Positions 26,794-35,176 of a DNA stretch of 64,000 bases are shown piece by piece. The DNA lies in assembly GCA_016710595.1 (NCBI GenBank), contig JADJVM010000006.1, positions 241,501-305,500 on the forward strand. Reading direction: 5' to 3'. The translations under genes and the position numbers were made by a program. Numbering within the stretch: position 1 is the stretch's first letter; each line of letters begins with the position of its first letter. Source of the stretch: Niastella sp. (GTDB taxonomy: Bacteria > Bacteroidota > Bacteroidia > Chitinophagales > Chitinophagaceae). Below the pieces are notes generated by a model, which saw only the letters and a list, made by a program, of their open reading frames with translations, ran no database searches and was not told the DNA's origin.

Positions 26794-27987
26794 TTATATT
26801 GATTCAAATATTACCGCAGCGCCCTGCCCTACACCCACGCACATCGTAGCAAGGCCATATTTATTTTTTCTTCTTTTCATTTCATGGAGTAAAGTAGTGG
26901 TTATACGTACACCGCTACAGCCCAACGGGTGCCCCAATGCAATAGCGCCGCCATTTACATTTACGATGGCTGCGTTTAATTGAAGGTCTTGCATACAAGC
27001 CAGGCTTTGAGCAGCAAATGCCTCGTTTAATTCAACCAGGTCTATTGCATCAATGGCTATACCTGCTCTTTGCAAAGCTTTCCTGGTAGCCGGCACGGGG
27101 CCAATGCCCATAATAGCAGGATCTACGCCCGCCACACCCATACTTACCACCCGGGCCATCGGCGTTAAATTGTATTTTTTTATTGCCTCTTCACTTGCCA
27201 GTAAAGTAGCCGCAGCCCCATCATTTATGCCACTGCTATTACCTGCCGTAACTGTACCATCTTTTATAAATGCCGGTTTTAGGCTGGCTAATTTTTCGGG
27301 TGTGCTCAGGCGTGGGTGTTCATCCTGGTAAATGGTATGTGTATCTTTCCCCACTGCTACATCAATCGCAATGATCTCATCTTTCCAACGGCCGGCTTCC
27401 AGTGCTGCTGCATATTTTTGTTGGGTTTTAAAAGCAAATTCATCCTGAGCCTGCCGGCTAATATTCCATTGTTTAGCTACATTCTCTGCAGTTTCGCCCA
27501 TGCCATAAGGAAAATATTTTTCTGCCATTTTTTTATTGATGAAACGCCAGCCCATCGTGGTATCAAACATGGTTACAGAACGATCAAAAGAAGAACCCGC
27601 TTTAGCCATCACAAAGGGTGCCCGGCTCATACTTTCTACCCCACAGGCAATAATCAATTCGGCATCGCCACAGGCAATAGCCCGGCTACCATCCATGATT
27701 GTTTGTAGTCCGCTGGCGCAAAGCCTGTTTACAGTGTTACCCGCCACAGTTACGGGTAATCCTGCCAGTAAAGCTGCCATGCGGGCAACATTCCGGTTAT
27801 CTTCACCGCTTTGATTTGCCGCACCTGCAAGTACATCTTCTATAGCATTTACATCAATCCCCGGGTTCCTGGTAACAATTGCTTTAATAACATGAGCCAG
27901 CATGTCATCTGGCCTCACAGTACTTAAAACACCCCCATATTTGCCAATAGCTGTTCGTACAGCGTCAACTACATAAACTGTTTTCAT
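26794..27987 (-). CDS. Acetyl-CoA acyltransferase (thiolase)
   Basis: 397 aa. The nucleophile Cys90 lies in NRLCASGLQ, the acid/base His353 in GHPLGCSG and the second Cys in MCVGVGQG (residue 383). It cleaves 3-ketoacyl-CoA or condenses acetyl-CoA. The VELNEAFAAQ motif is also intact. Sequence style resembles FadA/PcaF, but a single isolated gene does not tell beta-oxidation from aromatic degradation. Monocistronic, with no neighbouring fatty-acid genes. Confidence 0.92.
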   Translation of the reverse strand: MKTVYVVDAVRTAIGKYGGVLSTVRPDDMLAHVIKAIVTRNPGIDVNAIEDVLAGAANQSGEDNRNVARMAALLAGLPVTVAGNTVNRLCASGLQTIMDGSRAIACGDAELIIACGVESMSRAPFVMAKAGSSFDRSVTMFDTTMGWRFINKKMAEKYFPYGMGETAENVAKQWNISRQAQDEFAFKTQQKYAAALEAGRWKDEIIAIDVAVGKDTHTIYQDEHPRLSTPEKLASLKPAFIKDGTVTAGNSSGINDGAAATLLASEEAIKKYNLTPMARVVSMGVAGVDPAIMGIGPVPATRKALQRAGIAIDAIDLVELNEAFAAQSLACMQDLQLNAAIVNVNGGAIALGHPLGCSGVRITTTLLHEMKRRKNKYGLATMCVGVGQGAAVIFESI

Positions 27988-28137
27988 ACACTTTTATTAA
28001 ACTTAAATTTAAAGTATCCATTATCATTAAATAACCCTAAACTTTATTTTTTGCAAGATATATGATTTTAAAGCGCCCTCAATCTTAAAAACCCGTTATA
28101 AGTCGCATTTTACAGGATATGCTCCGCCAAATCGTTG

Positions 28138-28145
28138 TACCTTTG
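28138..28145 (+). promoter_or_regulatory. Promoter -7 element directly before rlmN (leaderless start likely)
   Basis: TACCTTTG, a perfect TAnnTTTG box, ends 5 nt before the rlmN ATG. Transcription should start at or within a base or two of the initiation codon. Confidence 0.65.
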
Positions 28146-28150
28146 CCGCT

Positions 28151-29191
28151 ATGCCTTCTTTAAAAAACATAAGGGAACTCTCCCTTCAGGAATTGAAAGA
28201 TTATTTTGTAAGCATTGATGATAAAAAATTCAGGGCCATGCAGGCTTATGAATGGTTATGGAAAAAAAATGCCCGAAGTTTTAGTGCCATGAGCAATTTA
28301 CCCCTTGCATTGCGGGATAAGCTGGCCCAGCAATTTAGCTTTCCTGCTTTAGAAACTGAAAGTACCCAGTATAGCAGTGATGGTACCATCAAGACACGCT
28401 TTAAAACGCATGATGGCCATTTTTTGGAAGGTGTGCTAATCCCCACCGAAAAAAGAGAAACCGCCTGTGTATCTTCACAAATTGGATGTAGCCTAAGTTG
28501 TAAGTTTTGTGCTACCGGACTTATGGAACGTAAGCGTAACTTACACTTCGATGAAATTTACGACCAGGTTGCCATCATCAATGAGCAAAGTGAAAAAACA
28601 CACGGTCGCAAATTGAGCAATATTGTTTTTATGGGAATGGGCGAGCCTTTATTGAATTATAAAAATGTATTACTTGCCATTGATCGTATTACTTCGCCCG
28701 ATACCATGAATATGAGCCCCAAACGTATAACGGTATCTACCGCAGGTGTTGCAAAAAAAATAAAACAGTTAGGTGATGATAAAGTACGGTTTAACCTGGC
28801 TTTATCCTTACATGCCGCTACCGATGAAAAAAGAGACCAGATCATGGGCATCAATGAAACCAATAATATACAAGCCCTGGTAGATGCATTGAATTATTTT
28901 TACCTGCATACAAAAAATGATATCACGCTGGAGTATGTACTATTAAAAGGTCAAAATGATAGCCTGGAAGATGCCGCGGAGTTGGTAAAGATTTACCGAA
29001 AAATACCCACACACCTTATTAATGTAATTGAATATAACCCGGTAGCCGGTATCCCATATACTACGAGTGGCACAGATACCACTGAAGAATTTACCCGCTA
29101 CTTAGCCAATCACAGGGTAAATGTGAGGGTAAGGCATAGCCGTGGAAAAGACATAGATGCTGCCTGTGGCCAGCTTGCTAATAAGGAATAA
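28151..29191 (+). CDS. rlmN: 23S rRNA (adenine(2503)-C(2))-methyltransferase
   Basis: 346 aa radical-SAM enzyme that methylates A2503 of 23S rRNA and A37 of some tRNAs. The 4Fe-4S/SAM ligands are Cys113, Cys117 and Cys120 (CSLSCKFC). The methyl-carrying Cys339 near the C-terminus (AACGQL) is also present, so both halves of the ping-pong chemistry are intact. GMGEPLLNY and the LSLHAATDEKRDQIM segment are typical. Transcribed alone from its own promoter, divergent from the thiolase gene. Confidence 0.96.
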   Translation: MPSLKNIRELSLQELKDYFVSIDDKKFRAMQAYEWLWKKNARSFSAMSNLPLALRDKLAQQFSFPALETESTQYSSDGTIKTRFKTHDGHFLEGVLIPTEKRETACVSSQIGCSLSCKFCATGLMERKRNLHFDEIYDQVAIINEQSEKTHGRKLSNIVFMGMGEPLLNYKNVLLAIDRITSPDTMNMSPKRITVSTAGVAKKIKQLGDDKVRFNLALSLHAATDEKRDQIMGINETNNIQALVDALNYFYLHTKNDITLEYVLLKGQNDSLEDAAELVKIYRKIPTHLINVIEYNPVAGIPYTTSGTDTTEEFTRYLANHRVNVRVRHSRGKDIDAACGQLANKE

Positions 29192-29303
29192 AGATTAAGC
29201 AGTAAAATTTCTTATCTTGCCTTTAACATTGTTTTAAAACCTGCTGTTAAACCTGTTTATCCTTATGCAGTCTATGATATAATAACCAATAAAAATTATT
29301 AAA

Positions 29304-29963
29304 ATGAAGAAGATACTTTCACTCGGTTTAGCTTTTGCAATTTTTAGTTTTTCTGTAAATGCACAGCAACAAAGACAGAATACAGCTAAAACATCCGATA
29401 CCCGCAATGCTATGAAGCAGCAAAAAGCGGATCAATTAAAAGACCTGAACCTTACTGACGCACAAAAAGCTGACCTTAAAAAAAGTAATGAAGCATTAAA
29501 AGCTAAAATGCAGGCGCTAAAGAACCAGGATTTGCCAGCAGAAGAAAAACAAAAACAGATGCAGGCGATTAAGGCAGAAAGACAAGCAAACCTCGATAAA
29601 ATCCTTACTCCTGAACAAAAAGCTACTTTAGAAAAAAATAAAGCTGAAAAGAAAGAGGATAAAATGGAAAAGAAAACTGAGAAAGCGGCAAAAGTGAAGG
29701 CTGAACTTGGACTTACAGATGAACAAGCAGCAAAAATGAAAGCCAATGCAGCTGAAAACAGGACTAAAATCCAGGAGATCAGGAATAACAGTACTCTTAC
29801 TGAAGATCAAAAGAAAGCACAAATTAAAGAAGTAATGAAATCTGCAAAACAAGAAAACAAAGAAATACTTACTCCCGAACAGCAACAGAAAATGAAAGAA
29901 ATGCATAAAAAAAGAGAAGGGAAGAGAAGGGCCAATAACATTACACCCGTTTCACAAAATTAA
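29304..29963 (+). CDS. Secreted Spy/CpxP-like coiled-coil protein with a duplicated LTxxQ unit
   Basis: 219 aa. Signal peptide residues 1-20 (cut before Gln). The rest is almost all Lys/Glu/Gln/Ala helix. LTxxQ motifs, the hallmark of Spy/CpxP periplasmic chaperones, sit at residues 50, 101, 137, 165 and 189, with a degenerate copy at 77. The spacing 50/77/101 is repeated as 137/165/189, so an 87-88-residue unit seems to be duplicated. A terminator follows 26 nt after the stop. A chaperone or envelope-stress role is inferred from the motif only. Confidence 0.7.
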   Translation: MKKILSLGLAFAIFSFSVNAQQQRQNTAKTSDTRNAMKQQKADQLKDLNLTDAQKADLKKSNEALKAKMQALKNQDLPAEEKQKQMQAIKAERQANLDKILTPEQKATLEKNKAEKKEDKMEKKTEKAAKVKAELGLTDEQAAKMKANAAENRTKIQEIRNNSTLTEDQKKAQIKEVMKSAKQENKEILTPEQQQKMKEMHKKREGKRRANNITPVSQN

Positions 29964-29984
29964 AATCATTGGTATAGCCACAGG

Positions 29985-30010
29985 AAAGGCCCGGATTTTC
30001 CGGGCTTTTT
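29985..30010 (+). terminator. Intrinsic terminator after the Spy-like gene
   Basis: GCCCGG at 29989-29994 pairs with CCGGGC at 30000-30005 around ATTTT, then a T run. Confidence 0.85.
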
Positions 30011-30029
30011 TATTCTAAATATCTAAGCC

Positions 30030-30037
30030 TATCTTTG
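30030..30037 (+). promoter_or_regulatory. Promoter -7 element for the pseudouridine synthase pair
   Basis: TATCTTTG matches the Bacteroidota consensus; it lies just past the previous terminator and 36 nt before the ATG at 30074. Confidence 0.55.
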
Positions 30038-30073
30038 TAAGCCTGTTGAAAAACAGCAAAAATTAAAAATATT

Positions 30074-31039
30074 ATGAGCCAGGCCCCGTTTCAAAAATTT
30101 ATAAGTAAGAAAAAAAATAGCGTAGTAAAAGAAGAGTTACGCCAGGAAAAGAAAAAATATAAAAAAGAAAGAGCTGCTTACTTCGATAAAGTAAAAGAAG
30201 AAAAATACCTGGCCCGGCAAGCTGCTGCCAACCCAGCCCAAAAAAAGGAAGCGCCTAAAAAGGATGCAATACCTCAAAAGACTACTGATGTAGCCATGCC
30301 ACTTAATAAATTTTTAGCACATTGTGGGGTATGCTCCCGCAGGGATGCTATAGAGTTGGTAACTGCCGGTAAAGTGAAAGTGAATAAAGAAGTAGTAACC
30401 GAACCAGGTTATAAAGTACAGCCTACCGATGAAGTGGTTTTTAATAGCAAAAAATTATATGTTACCAAAAACCTGGTGTACATCTTACTCAATAAACCTA
30501 AAGATTATATTACCACCAATGAAGACCCACAAGGCAGAAAAACGGTTTTGCAACTCATCAAGAATGCAACCGATCAAAGGGTGTACCCCATAGGCCGCTT
30601 AGATAGAAACACATCGGGGGTATTGTTACTTACCAATGATGGCGACCTTACCCAAAAACTTTCGCACCCCAGTTATGAAGTAAAAAAAATATACGAAGTA
30701 AAATTAGATAAGATATTGGCTAAAGGGGATTTTGAAAAAATATTAAATGGTATTAAACTGGAAGATGGTCCGGTGCAGGTAGATGGTTTAGCGTATGCTG
30801 ACAGTAAAGATAAAAGCATTATCGGTATTGAAATTCACAGTGGCCGAAACCGTATTGTACGGCGTATTTTTGAATCTTTGGGTTACGATGTAAAAGGATT
30901 AGACCGGGTAATGTATGGTACACTTACCAAAAAAAATGTAGAAAGAGGTAAATGGAGAATGTTGAGTGAAAAAGAAATCCGATTATTAAAATACCTGAAC
31001 GCCTCAAAAAAAACAACAGTTGGCAGCAAAAAAAATTGA
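30074..31039 (+). CDS. Pseudouridine synthase, RsuA/RluB/RluF family, with basic N-terminal extension
   Basis: 321 aa. Residues 1-75 are a Lys-rich low-complexity extension. An S4 RNA-binding domain follows (about 76-135, MPLNKFLAHCGVCSRRDAIE), then the catalytic domain with GRLDRNTSGVLLLTNDGDL, whose Asp is the uridine nucleophile. RNRIVRRIFESLGYDV closes the fold. Most likely it modifies 23S rRNA (RluB-type). It overlaps the next synthase gene by 20 nt. Confidence 0.9.
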   Translation: MSQAPFQKFISKKKNSVVKEELRQEKKKYKKERAAYFDKVKEEKYLARQAAANPAQKKEAPKKDAIPQKTTDVAMPLNKFLAHCGVCSRRDAIELVTAGKVKVNKEVVTEPGYKVQPTDEVVFNSKKLYVTKNLVYILLNKPKDYITTNEDPQGRKTVLQLIKNATDQRVYPIGRLDRNTSGVLLLTNDGDLTQKLSHPSYEVKKIYEVKLDKILAKGDFEKILNGIKLEDGPVQVDGLAYADSKDKSIIGIEIHSGRNRIVRRIFESLGYDVKGLDRVMYGTLTKKNVERGKWRMLSEKEIRLLKYLNASKKTTVGSKKN

Positions 31040-31736
31040 GATCATTTACGAAGATGATAACCTGGTTGCCATTAATAAACCTTCAGGGCAACTCAGCATT
31101 CCTGACCGGGAACAATCTGAACGCTCACTCAAAGAAATTTTACAGGAAAAATACGGTCAGATATTTACTGTTCACCGTTTAGATAAAGACACAAGCGGTA
31201 TCGTATTATTTGCCAAAAATGCAGAAAGCCATAAATATCTTTGCCAGCTTTTTGAAGAAAGAAAAGTAAAAAAAATTTATAGTGGTATTGTAATGGGCAG
31301 GCCCGAACAGGAAACTGGCGATATAGAAGCACCACTTGCCGAACACCCGCTGCATAAAGGAACCATGCATGTACACCGCAAGGGTAAACCTGCGCATACA
31401 GGGTATAGGATTTTGCAATCGGCCGCTTCCTATAGCCTGGTAGAATTTGAATTATTTACCGGGCGCACCCATCAAATAAGGGTACATGCCAAAGAATTAG
31501 GTTTTCCGCTTGCCTGCGATCCATTATATGGCGATGGTAAACCTGTGTTTTTATCTACAATTAAAAAAAAGTACAACCTGGGTAAGTTTGAAGAAGAACG
31601 CCCAATGATAAACCGGCTTGCTTTACATGCACATAAACTTGAGCTTACCCTAAGCAATGGAAAATTACTAACGCTGCAAGCAGCTTTACCAAAAGAGTTT
31701 AAAGCCCTCATGCAGCAGTTAGCTAAAAAAAGTTGA
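31020..31736 (+). CDS. Pseudouridine synthase, RluA family
   Basis: 238 aa. The catalytic motif HRLDKDTSGIVLFAKN holds the nucleophile Asp, and GRTHQIRVHAKELGFPLACDPLYG is the second signature of the RluA class. There is no S4 domain. No ATG occurs before the conserved first strand, so the start is taken as TTG at 31020 inside the end of the previous gene. The 20-nt overlap implies co-translation of two synthases from different families. The target site (rRNA or tRNA) cannot be told. Confidence 0.88.
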   Translation: MAAKKIEIIYEDDNLVAINKPSGQLSIPDREQSERSLKEILQEKYGQIFTVHRLDKDTSGIVLFAKNAESHKYLCQLFEERKVKKIYSGIVMGRPEQETGDIEAPLAEHPLHKGTMHVHRKGKPAHTGYRILQSAASYSLVEFELFTGRTHQIRVHAKELGFPLACDPLYGDGKPVFLSTIKKKYNLGKFEEERPMINRLALHAHKLELTLSNGKLLTLQAALPKEFKALMQQLAKKS

Positions 31737-31781
31737 TTTCATAAAAAAACTCCCGGAAAATTAAAATCAAGGACTTTACTA

Positions 31782-33293
31782 TTAATATTTAGCTGGTTGT
31801 TTTGGATTCGGAATAGAATTTTTAATAAAAGTACGCAGGTGATCTGTTGCAGTTGCTAAATCATCTTTTCGCAAATACATCATGTGGCCACTTTTGTATC
31901 CTTCCCATTGGATCCTGTCTTTTAATACACCAGATGGATCCATTTGCCATAAATTATATTTTGCATTAAAATAATCACATGCGCCATCGTAATACCCGGA
32001 TTGTACCAATAAATGAAGGAATGGGTTTTGTGCAATTGCCTGCCGTAGGTTTTCACCTGTTTGGTCATTTTTATTATCCCATGGATGTACGGGTCCAAAC
32101 ATATTATATTTAAGATCGGTTTTATATTTCAATTCGTCACGTATATAAATATGTATTGCCGGTGTAAAAGATTGAAGCCAGGCGGTTAGTTCAGCATTAT
32201 AATCGGGCCAAAGGCCTGCTACTTTTTTATCAATTCCTTTGTAACGGCTATCCAGGCGGCCAATGCTAAAACCCTGGTTGCGCAGAAGTTCTTTCCAAAA
32301 TAAATTGTATGAAACATCTAAGTTATTTTCCTCAATTACTTTTTGGGAAATACCACTATACATAGAAAATTGTGAAATTATTTTTTGCTTTTCTGAAGCA
32401 TTTAAAGAACTTCCTTTGGCCAATGCCGGCAACAATTCATTGATGGTAAAATTTTCTACCTCGGGTAATACTTGAAGTAAATCTTTTTGTTGCAAACTGG
32501 CTGCTAATTTTTTATGATACCAGGCCGTTGCGGCAAAATAAGGCAAGCGCAATGCCTGTTCTACAGCACCGTCTCTTTTAATGCCGAGTTGGGTAGGCGA
32601 TACCAGTATAATACCATTTAAATACATCCATTGGGATTCCTGCAACTCCAGGGCCAGGCCCGAAACCCTTGTGGTACCGTAGCTTTCGCCTATTAAAAAT
32701 TTAGGTGATGCCCACCGGTCATTTCTTGTTACAAAAGTATTGATCCATTCTGCCAAATATTTAATATCGGCATTTACCCCGAAAAATTTTTCCTTCAATA
32801 CCTCTTTATCTACGATGCGTGAAAAACCGGTATTCACAGGATCTATATAAACAATATCTGCTACATCTAAAATCGAGTTTTCGTTATTACGCATCCCATA
32901 AGGCTGTATCGGGTAACCTTCATCATCAATATTTAATATCCGGGGGCCGGTGTATCCAATCTCCATCCATACGGAGGGGGTTCCCGGGCCACCATTAAAA
33001 GATATAACAAGCGGCCGGTTCGATTTATCTGTAATACCATCACGTTCATAATAAGTATAAAATACACCGGCAACAGGCCGGCCATCTTCGTCCCACACAG
33101 GGATAGTGCCTGCTGTAGCGGTATAAGCAATATTTTGACCTTTAATAATGATTGAATGTTTGGTAACTACTGAAGAGTCAACTGAAAGTACCCGGCTTGG
33201 TGAAGGAGGTAATTTTTTTACTTCTTTTTTTTCAGTTTGGCTAAATACCAACTGACTGAAGCCCATCAACAGGAATAAAAATAAATTTTTCAA
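31782..33293 (-). CDS. Secreted S10 family serine carboxypeptidase
   Basis: 503 aa. Signal peptide of about 18 residues. The fold is alpha/beta hydrolase of peptidase family S10: FNGGPGTPSVW gives the oxyanion hole, GESYGT the nucleophile Ser, QSGYYDGACDYFNA the Asp, and YKSGHMMYLR the catalytic His. It would remove C-terminal residues from peptides in the periplasm or outside. Monocistronic, divergent from the tag-like gene, convergent with the RluA gene with a 45-nt gap. Confidence 0.92.
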   Translation of the reverse strand: MKNLFLFLLMGFSQLVFSQTEKKEVKKLPPSPSRVLSVDSSVVTKHSIIIKGQNIAYTATAGTIPVWDEDGRPVAGVFYTYYERDGITDKSNRPLVISFNGGPGTPSVWMEIGYTGPRILNIDDEGYPIQPYGMRNNENSILDVADIVYIDPVNTGFSRIVDKEVLKEKFFGVNADIKYLAEWINTFVTRNDRWASPKFLIGESYGTTRVSGLALELQESQWMYLNGIILVSPTQLGIKRDGAVEQALRLPYFAATAWYHKKLAASLQQKDLLQVLPEVENFTINELLPALAKGSSLNASEKQKIISQFSMYSGISQKVIEENNLDVSYNLFWKELLRNQGFSIGRLDSRYKGIDKKVAGLWPDYNAELTAWLQSFTPAIHIYIRDELKYKTDLKYNMFGPVHPWDNKNDQTGENLRQAIAQNPFLHLLVQSGYYDGACDYFNAKYNLWQMDPSGVLKDRIQWEGYKSGHMMYLRKDDLATATDHLRTFIKNSIPNPKQPAKY

Positions 33294-33343
33294 GCAAATA
33301 ATTTTAGTGTGAAAAAATAAAACTCTTATCGTAAATCCATTTA

Positions 33344-33351
33344 TATCTTTG
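33344..33351 (+). promoter_or_regulatory. Promoter -7 element for the tag-like gene leader
   Basis: TATCTTTG on the plus strand, about 95 nt before the structural gene. Transcription from it would have to cross the terminator-like hairpin at 33399-33428. Confidence 0.5.
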
Positions 33352-33360
33352 AATTTTCAA

Positions 33361-33429
33361 GGTAGTAATTAATATGATTATTTTTTTCAAATTTATTTAG
33401 GCGGTATGACTACCTCCCGCCTTTTTTTA
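33361..33429 (+). promoter_or_regulatory. Possible transcription attenuator: 8-codon leader ORF plus terminator hairpin
   Basis: An ATG at 33374 opens an 8-codon ORF (MIIFFKFI) stopping with TAG at 33398-33400. The terminator stem starts at that stop: AGGCGG (33399-33404) pairs with CCGCCT (33417-33422) and is followed by seven T. The 5' segment AGGTAGT (33360-33366) is complementary to ACTACCT (33409-33415) in the hairpin, so an alternative structure is possible. The structural gene begins 18 nt after the T run. The pairing is read from sequence; regulation is an inference. Confidence 0.45.
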
Positions 33430-33446
33430 AAAATAAAATATAAACA

Positions 33447-33995
33447 ATGTCTTATTGTGAAGCTATAGAAAACATGAATGCTGAAAGAAAAGCACTTCAT
33501 AAAGCCTACCACGACAATCTATATGGTTTTCCTATACAGGATGATAATGATTTATTTGGGAGGCTTATCCTGGAAATTAACCAGGCTGGCCTAAGCTGGG
33601 AAACCATTTTAAAAAAAGAGCCGGCTTTTAAAAAAGCTTACCATCAGTATAATATAAAAAAAATAGCTGCATATACCCCTGCTGACTTTGAGAGATTAAT
33701 GGCAAATTCCGGCATCATACGAAACCGGCTTAAAATTAATGCGGCCATTGAGAATGCAAAAGCAATTCTACAGTTACAAAAAGAATATGGCTCTTTTAAG
33801 CAATGGATTGCACATCATCATCCAAAAACGAAAGCAGAATGGGTAAAGATTTTTAAACAACATTTTAAATTTACCGGGGGTGAAATTGTAAATGAATTTT
33901 TAATGAGCATTGGTTATTTACCCGGTGCGCATATTGAATCCTGTAAAATATATAAACGCATTTTAAAACAAAAACCAGCCTGGCTCAAAAAATAA
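33447..33995 (+). CDS. DNA-3-methyladenine glycosylase I family protein
   Basis: 182 aa, close to E. coli Tag (187 aa). The zinc-snap ligands Cys4, His22, His162 and Cys166 are all present. The block ILEINQAGLSWETILKKEPAF includes the conserved Glu43, and SGIIRNRLKINAAIENAKA is the next family block. The C-terminal half diverges from E. coli Tag (HFKFTGGEIVNEFLMSIGYL) but keeps the pattern. It removes 3-methyladenine from alkylated DNA in the family. Convergent with dinB, another lesion-handling gene, with a 17-nt gap. Confidence 0.85.
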   Translation: MSYCEAIENMNAERKALHKAYHDNLYGFPIQDDNDLFGRLILEINQAGLSWETILKKEPAFKKAYHQYNIKKIAAYTPADFERLMANSGIIRNRLKINAAIENAKAILQLQKEYGSFKQWIAHHHPKTKAEWVKIFKQHFKFTGGEIVNEFLMSIGYLPGAHIESCKIYKRILKQKPAWLKK

Positions 33996-34012
33996 TATTG
34001 AAATATCTTTTC

Positions 34013-35158
34013 TTAATTAGAAGATGCCCTTTTTACTACATAATTACCAAACCTGTTTTTTACCCCATCAATTGCTTTATACAAATCTGATTTACGGTTT
34101 ACATCATCAAACATATTGGTTTGTACCGCATCATGGGTAAGTTCACTAAGGCGTACACCCAATAGCCGTATTGGTTTGGAGCCATGGTATAATTTTGAAA
34201 ATAAGGTTTTGGCAACCGGTATTATTTCATCATCAGCGCAGGAAAAAGGAATGGCCAACTGGCGGTTAACGGTTTCAAAATCGGCGTACCGGAGTTTGAT
34301 GGCTACACAACCTGCAACTTTACCATCCTGCCTTAGTTTAAAACAAATTTTTTCAGTAAGCCTTACCAATTCTGCCTGTAAAAAAATAATATCTGTCTTA
34401 TTTTCATCAAAAGTATTTTCAGATGAAATAGATTTAGCCTCATGATATTCCGTAACGGGGCTATGGTGGATGCCCTGGCTTTTTTGCCAAAGTTCAATGC
34501 CAGTCTTACCCAATCTTTCATCCAGTGCATCCTTACCGGTTGTAAAAATATCCTGGATGGTATAGATGCCCATACTTTGCAATATCAATTGTGTTTGCTG
34601 ACCCACCCCCGGAATTTCACCTACTGAAAGAGGCGCTAAAAATTCCTGCTCACGGCCATGAGGAACCTGTAAAAATCCGTTTGGTTTTGCCTGGTTAGTT
34701 GCAATTTTAGCCATCATTTTATTACAGGATAACCCAAATGAAATAGGTAAGCCGGTTTGGTTCATAATATTTTCCCGAAGGTTAATGGCCCATTGCAAGG
34801 GATCGAAAAATTTATCCATTCCACTCAGGTCAAGATAAAATTCATCAACAGAGGCTTTCTCTACCAATGGAGCTTCGGCCTTGATAATATTGGTAACCCA
34901 GCGGGAATATTTACTATAATCAGCATAATTACCTTTTAAAAAAATAGCTTGTGGGCAAAGTTGCCTGGCTTTATTGGAAGGCATGGCAGAATGAACACCA
35001 TACTTACGGGCTTCGTAACTACATGCTGCCACTACCCCTCGTTCTTTACCACCTACAATTACGGGTTTGCCTTTTAAGGATGGATCATTGAGCATCTCTA
35101 CCGATACAAAAAATGAATCGAGATCATAATGTGCTATGGTGCGTAATGGGTGGCTCAA
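34013..35158 (-). CDS. dinB: DNA polymerase IV (Y family)
   Basis: 381 aa. The metal-binding carboxylates are Asp12 (HYDLDSFF) and Asp105-Glu106 (SVDEFYLDL). The helix-hairpin-helix (VGEIPGVGQQTQLIL) and little-finger domain (about 240-345) are complete. It carries out translesion synthesis past lesions. It lies 18 nt after rimM, so it probably shares the rpsP-rimM transcript, where trmD is found in many bacteria. There is no obvious beta-clamp motif at the very C-terminus, although the segment near QTNMFDDVN may serve. Confidence 0.94.
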   Translation of the reverse strand: MSHPLRTIAHYDLDSFFVSVEMLNDPSLKGKPVIVGGKERGVVAACSYEARKYGVHSAMPSNKARQLCPQAIFLKGNYADYSKYSRWVTNIIKAEAPLVEKASVDEFYLDLSGMDKFFDPLQWAINLRENIMNQTGLPISFGLSCNKMMAKIATNQAKPNGFLQVPHGREQEFLAPLSVGEIPGVGQQTQLILQSMGIYTIQDIFTTGKDALDERLGKTGIELWQKSQGIHHSPVTEYHEAKSISSENTFDENKTDIIFLQAELVRLTEKICFKLRQDGKVAGCVAIKLRYADFETVNRQLAIPFSCADDEIIPVAKTLFSKLYHGSKPIRLLGVRLSELTHDAVQTNMFDDVNRKSDLYKAIDGVKNRFGNYVVKRASSN

Positions 35159-35176
35159 ATTGAATATAAAATATAA

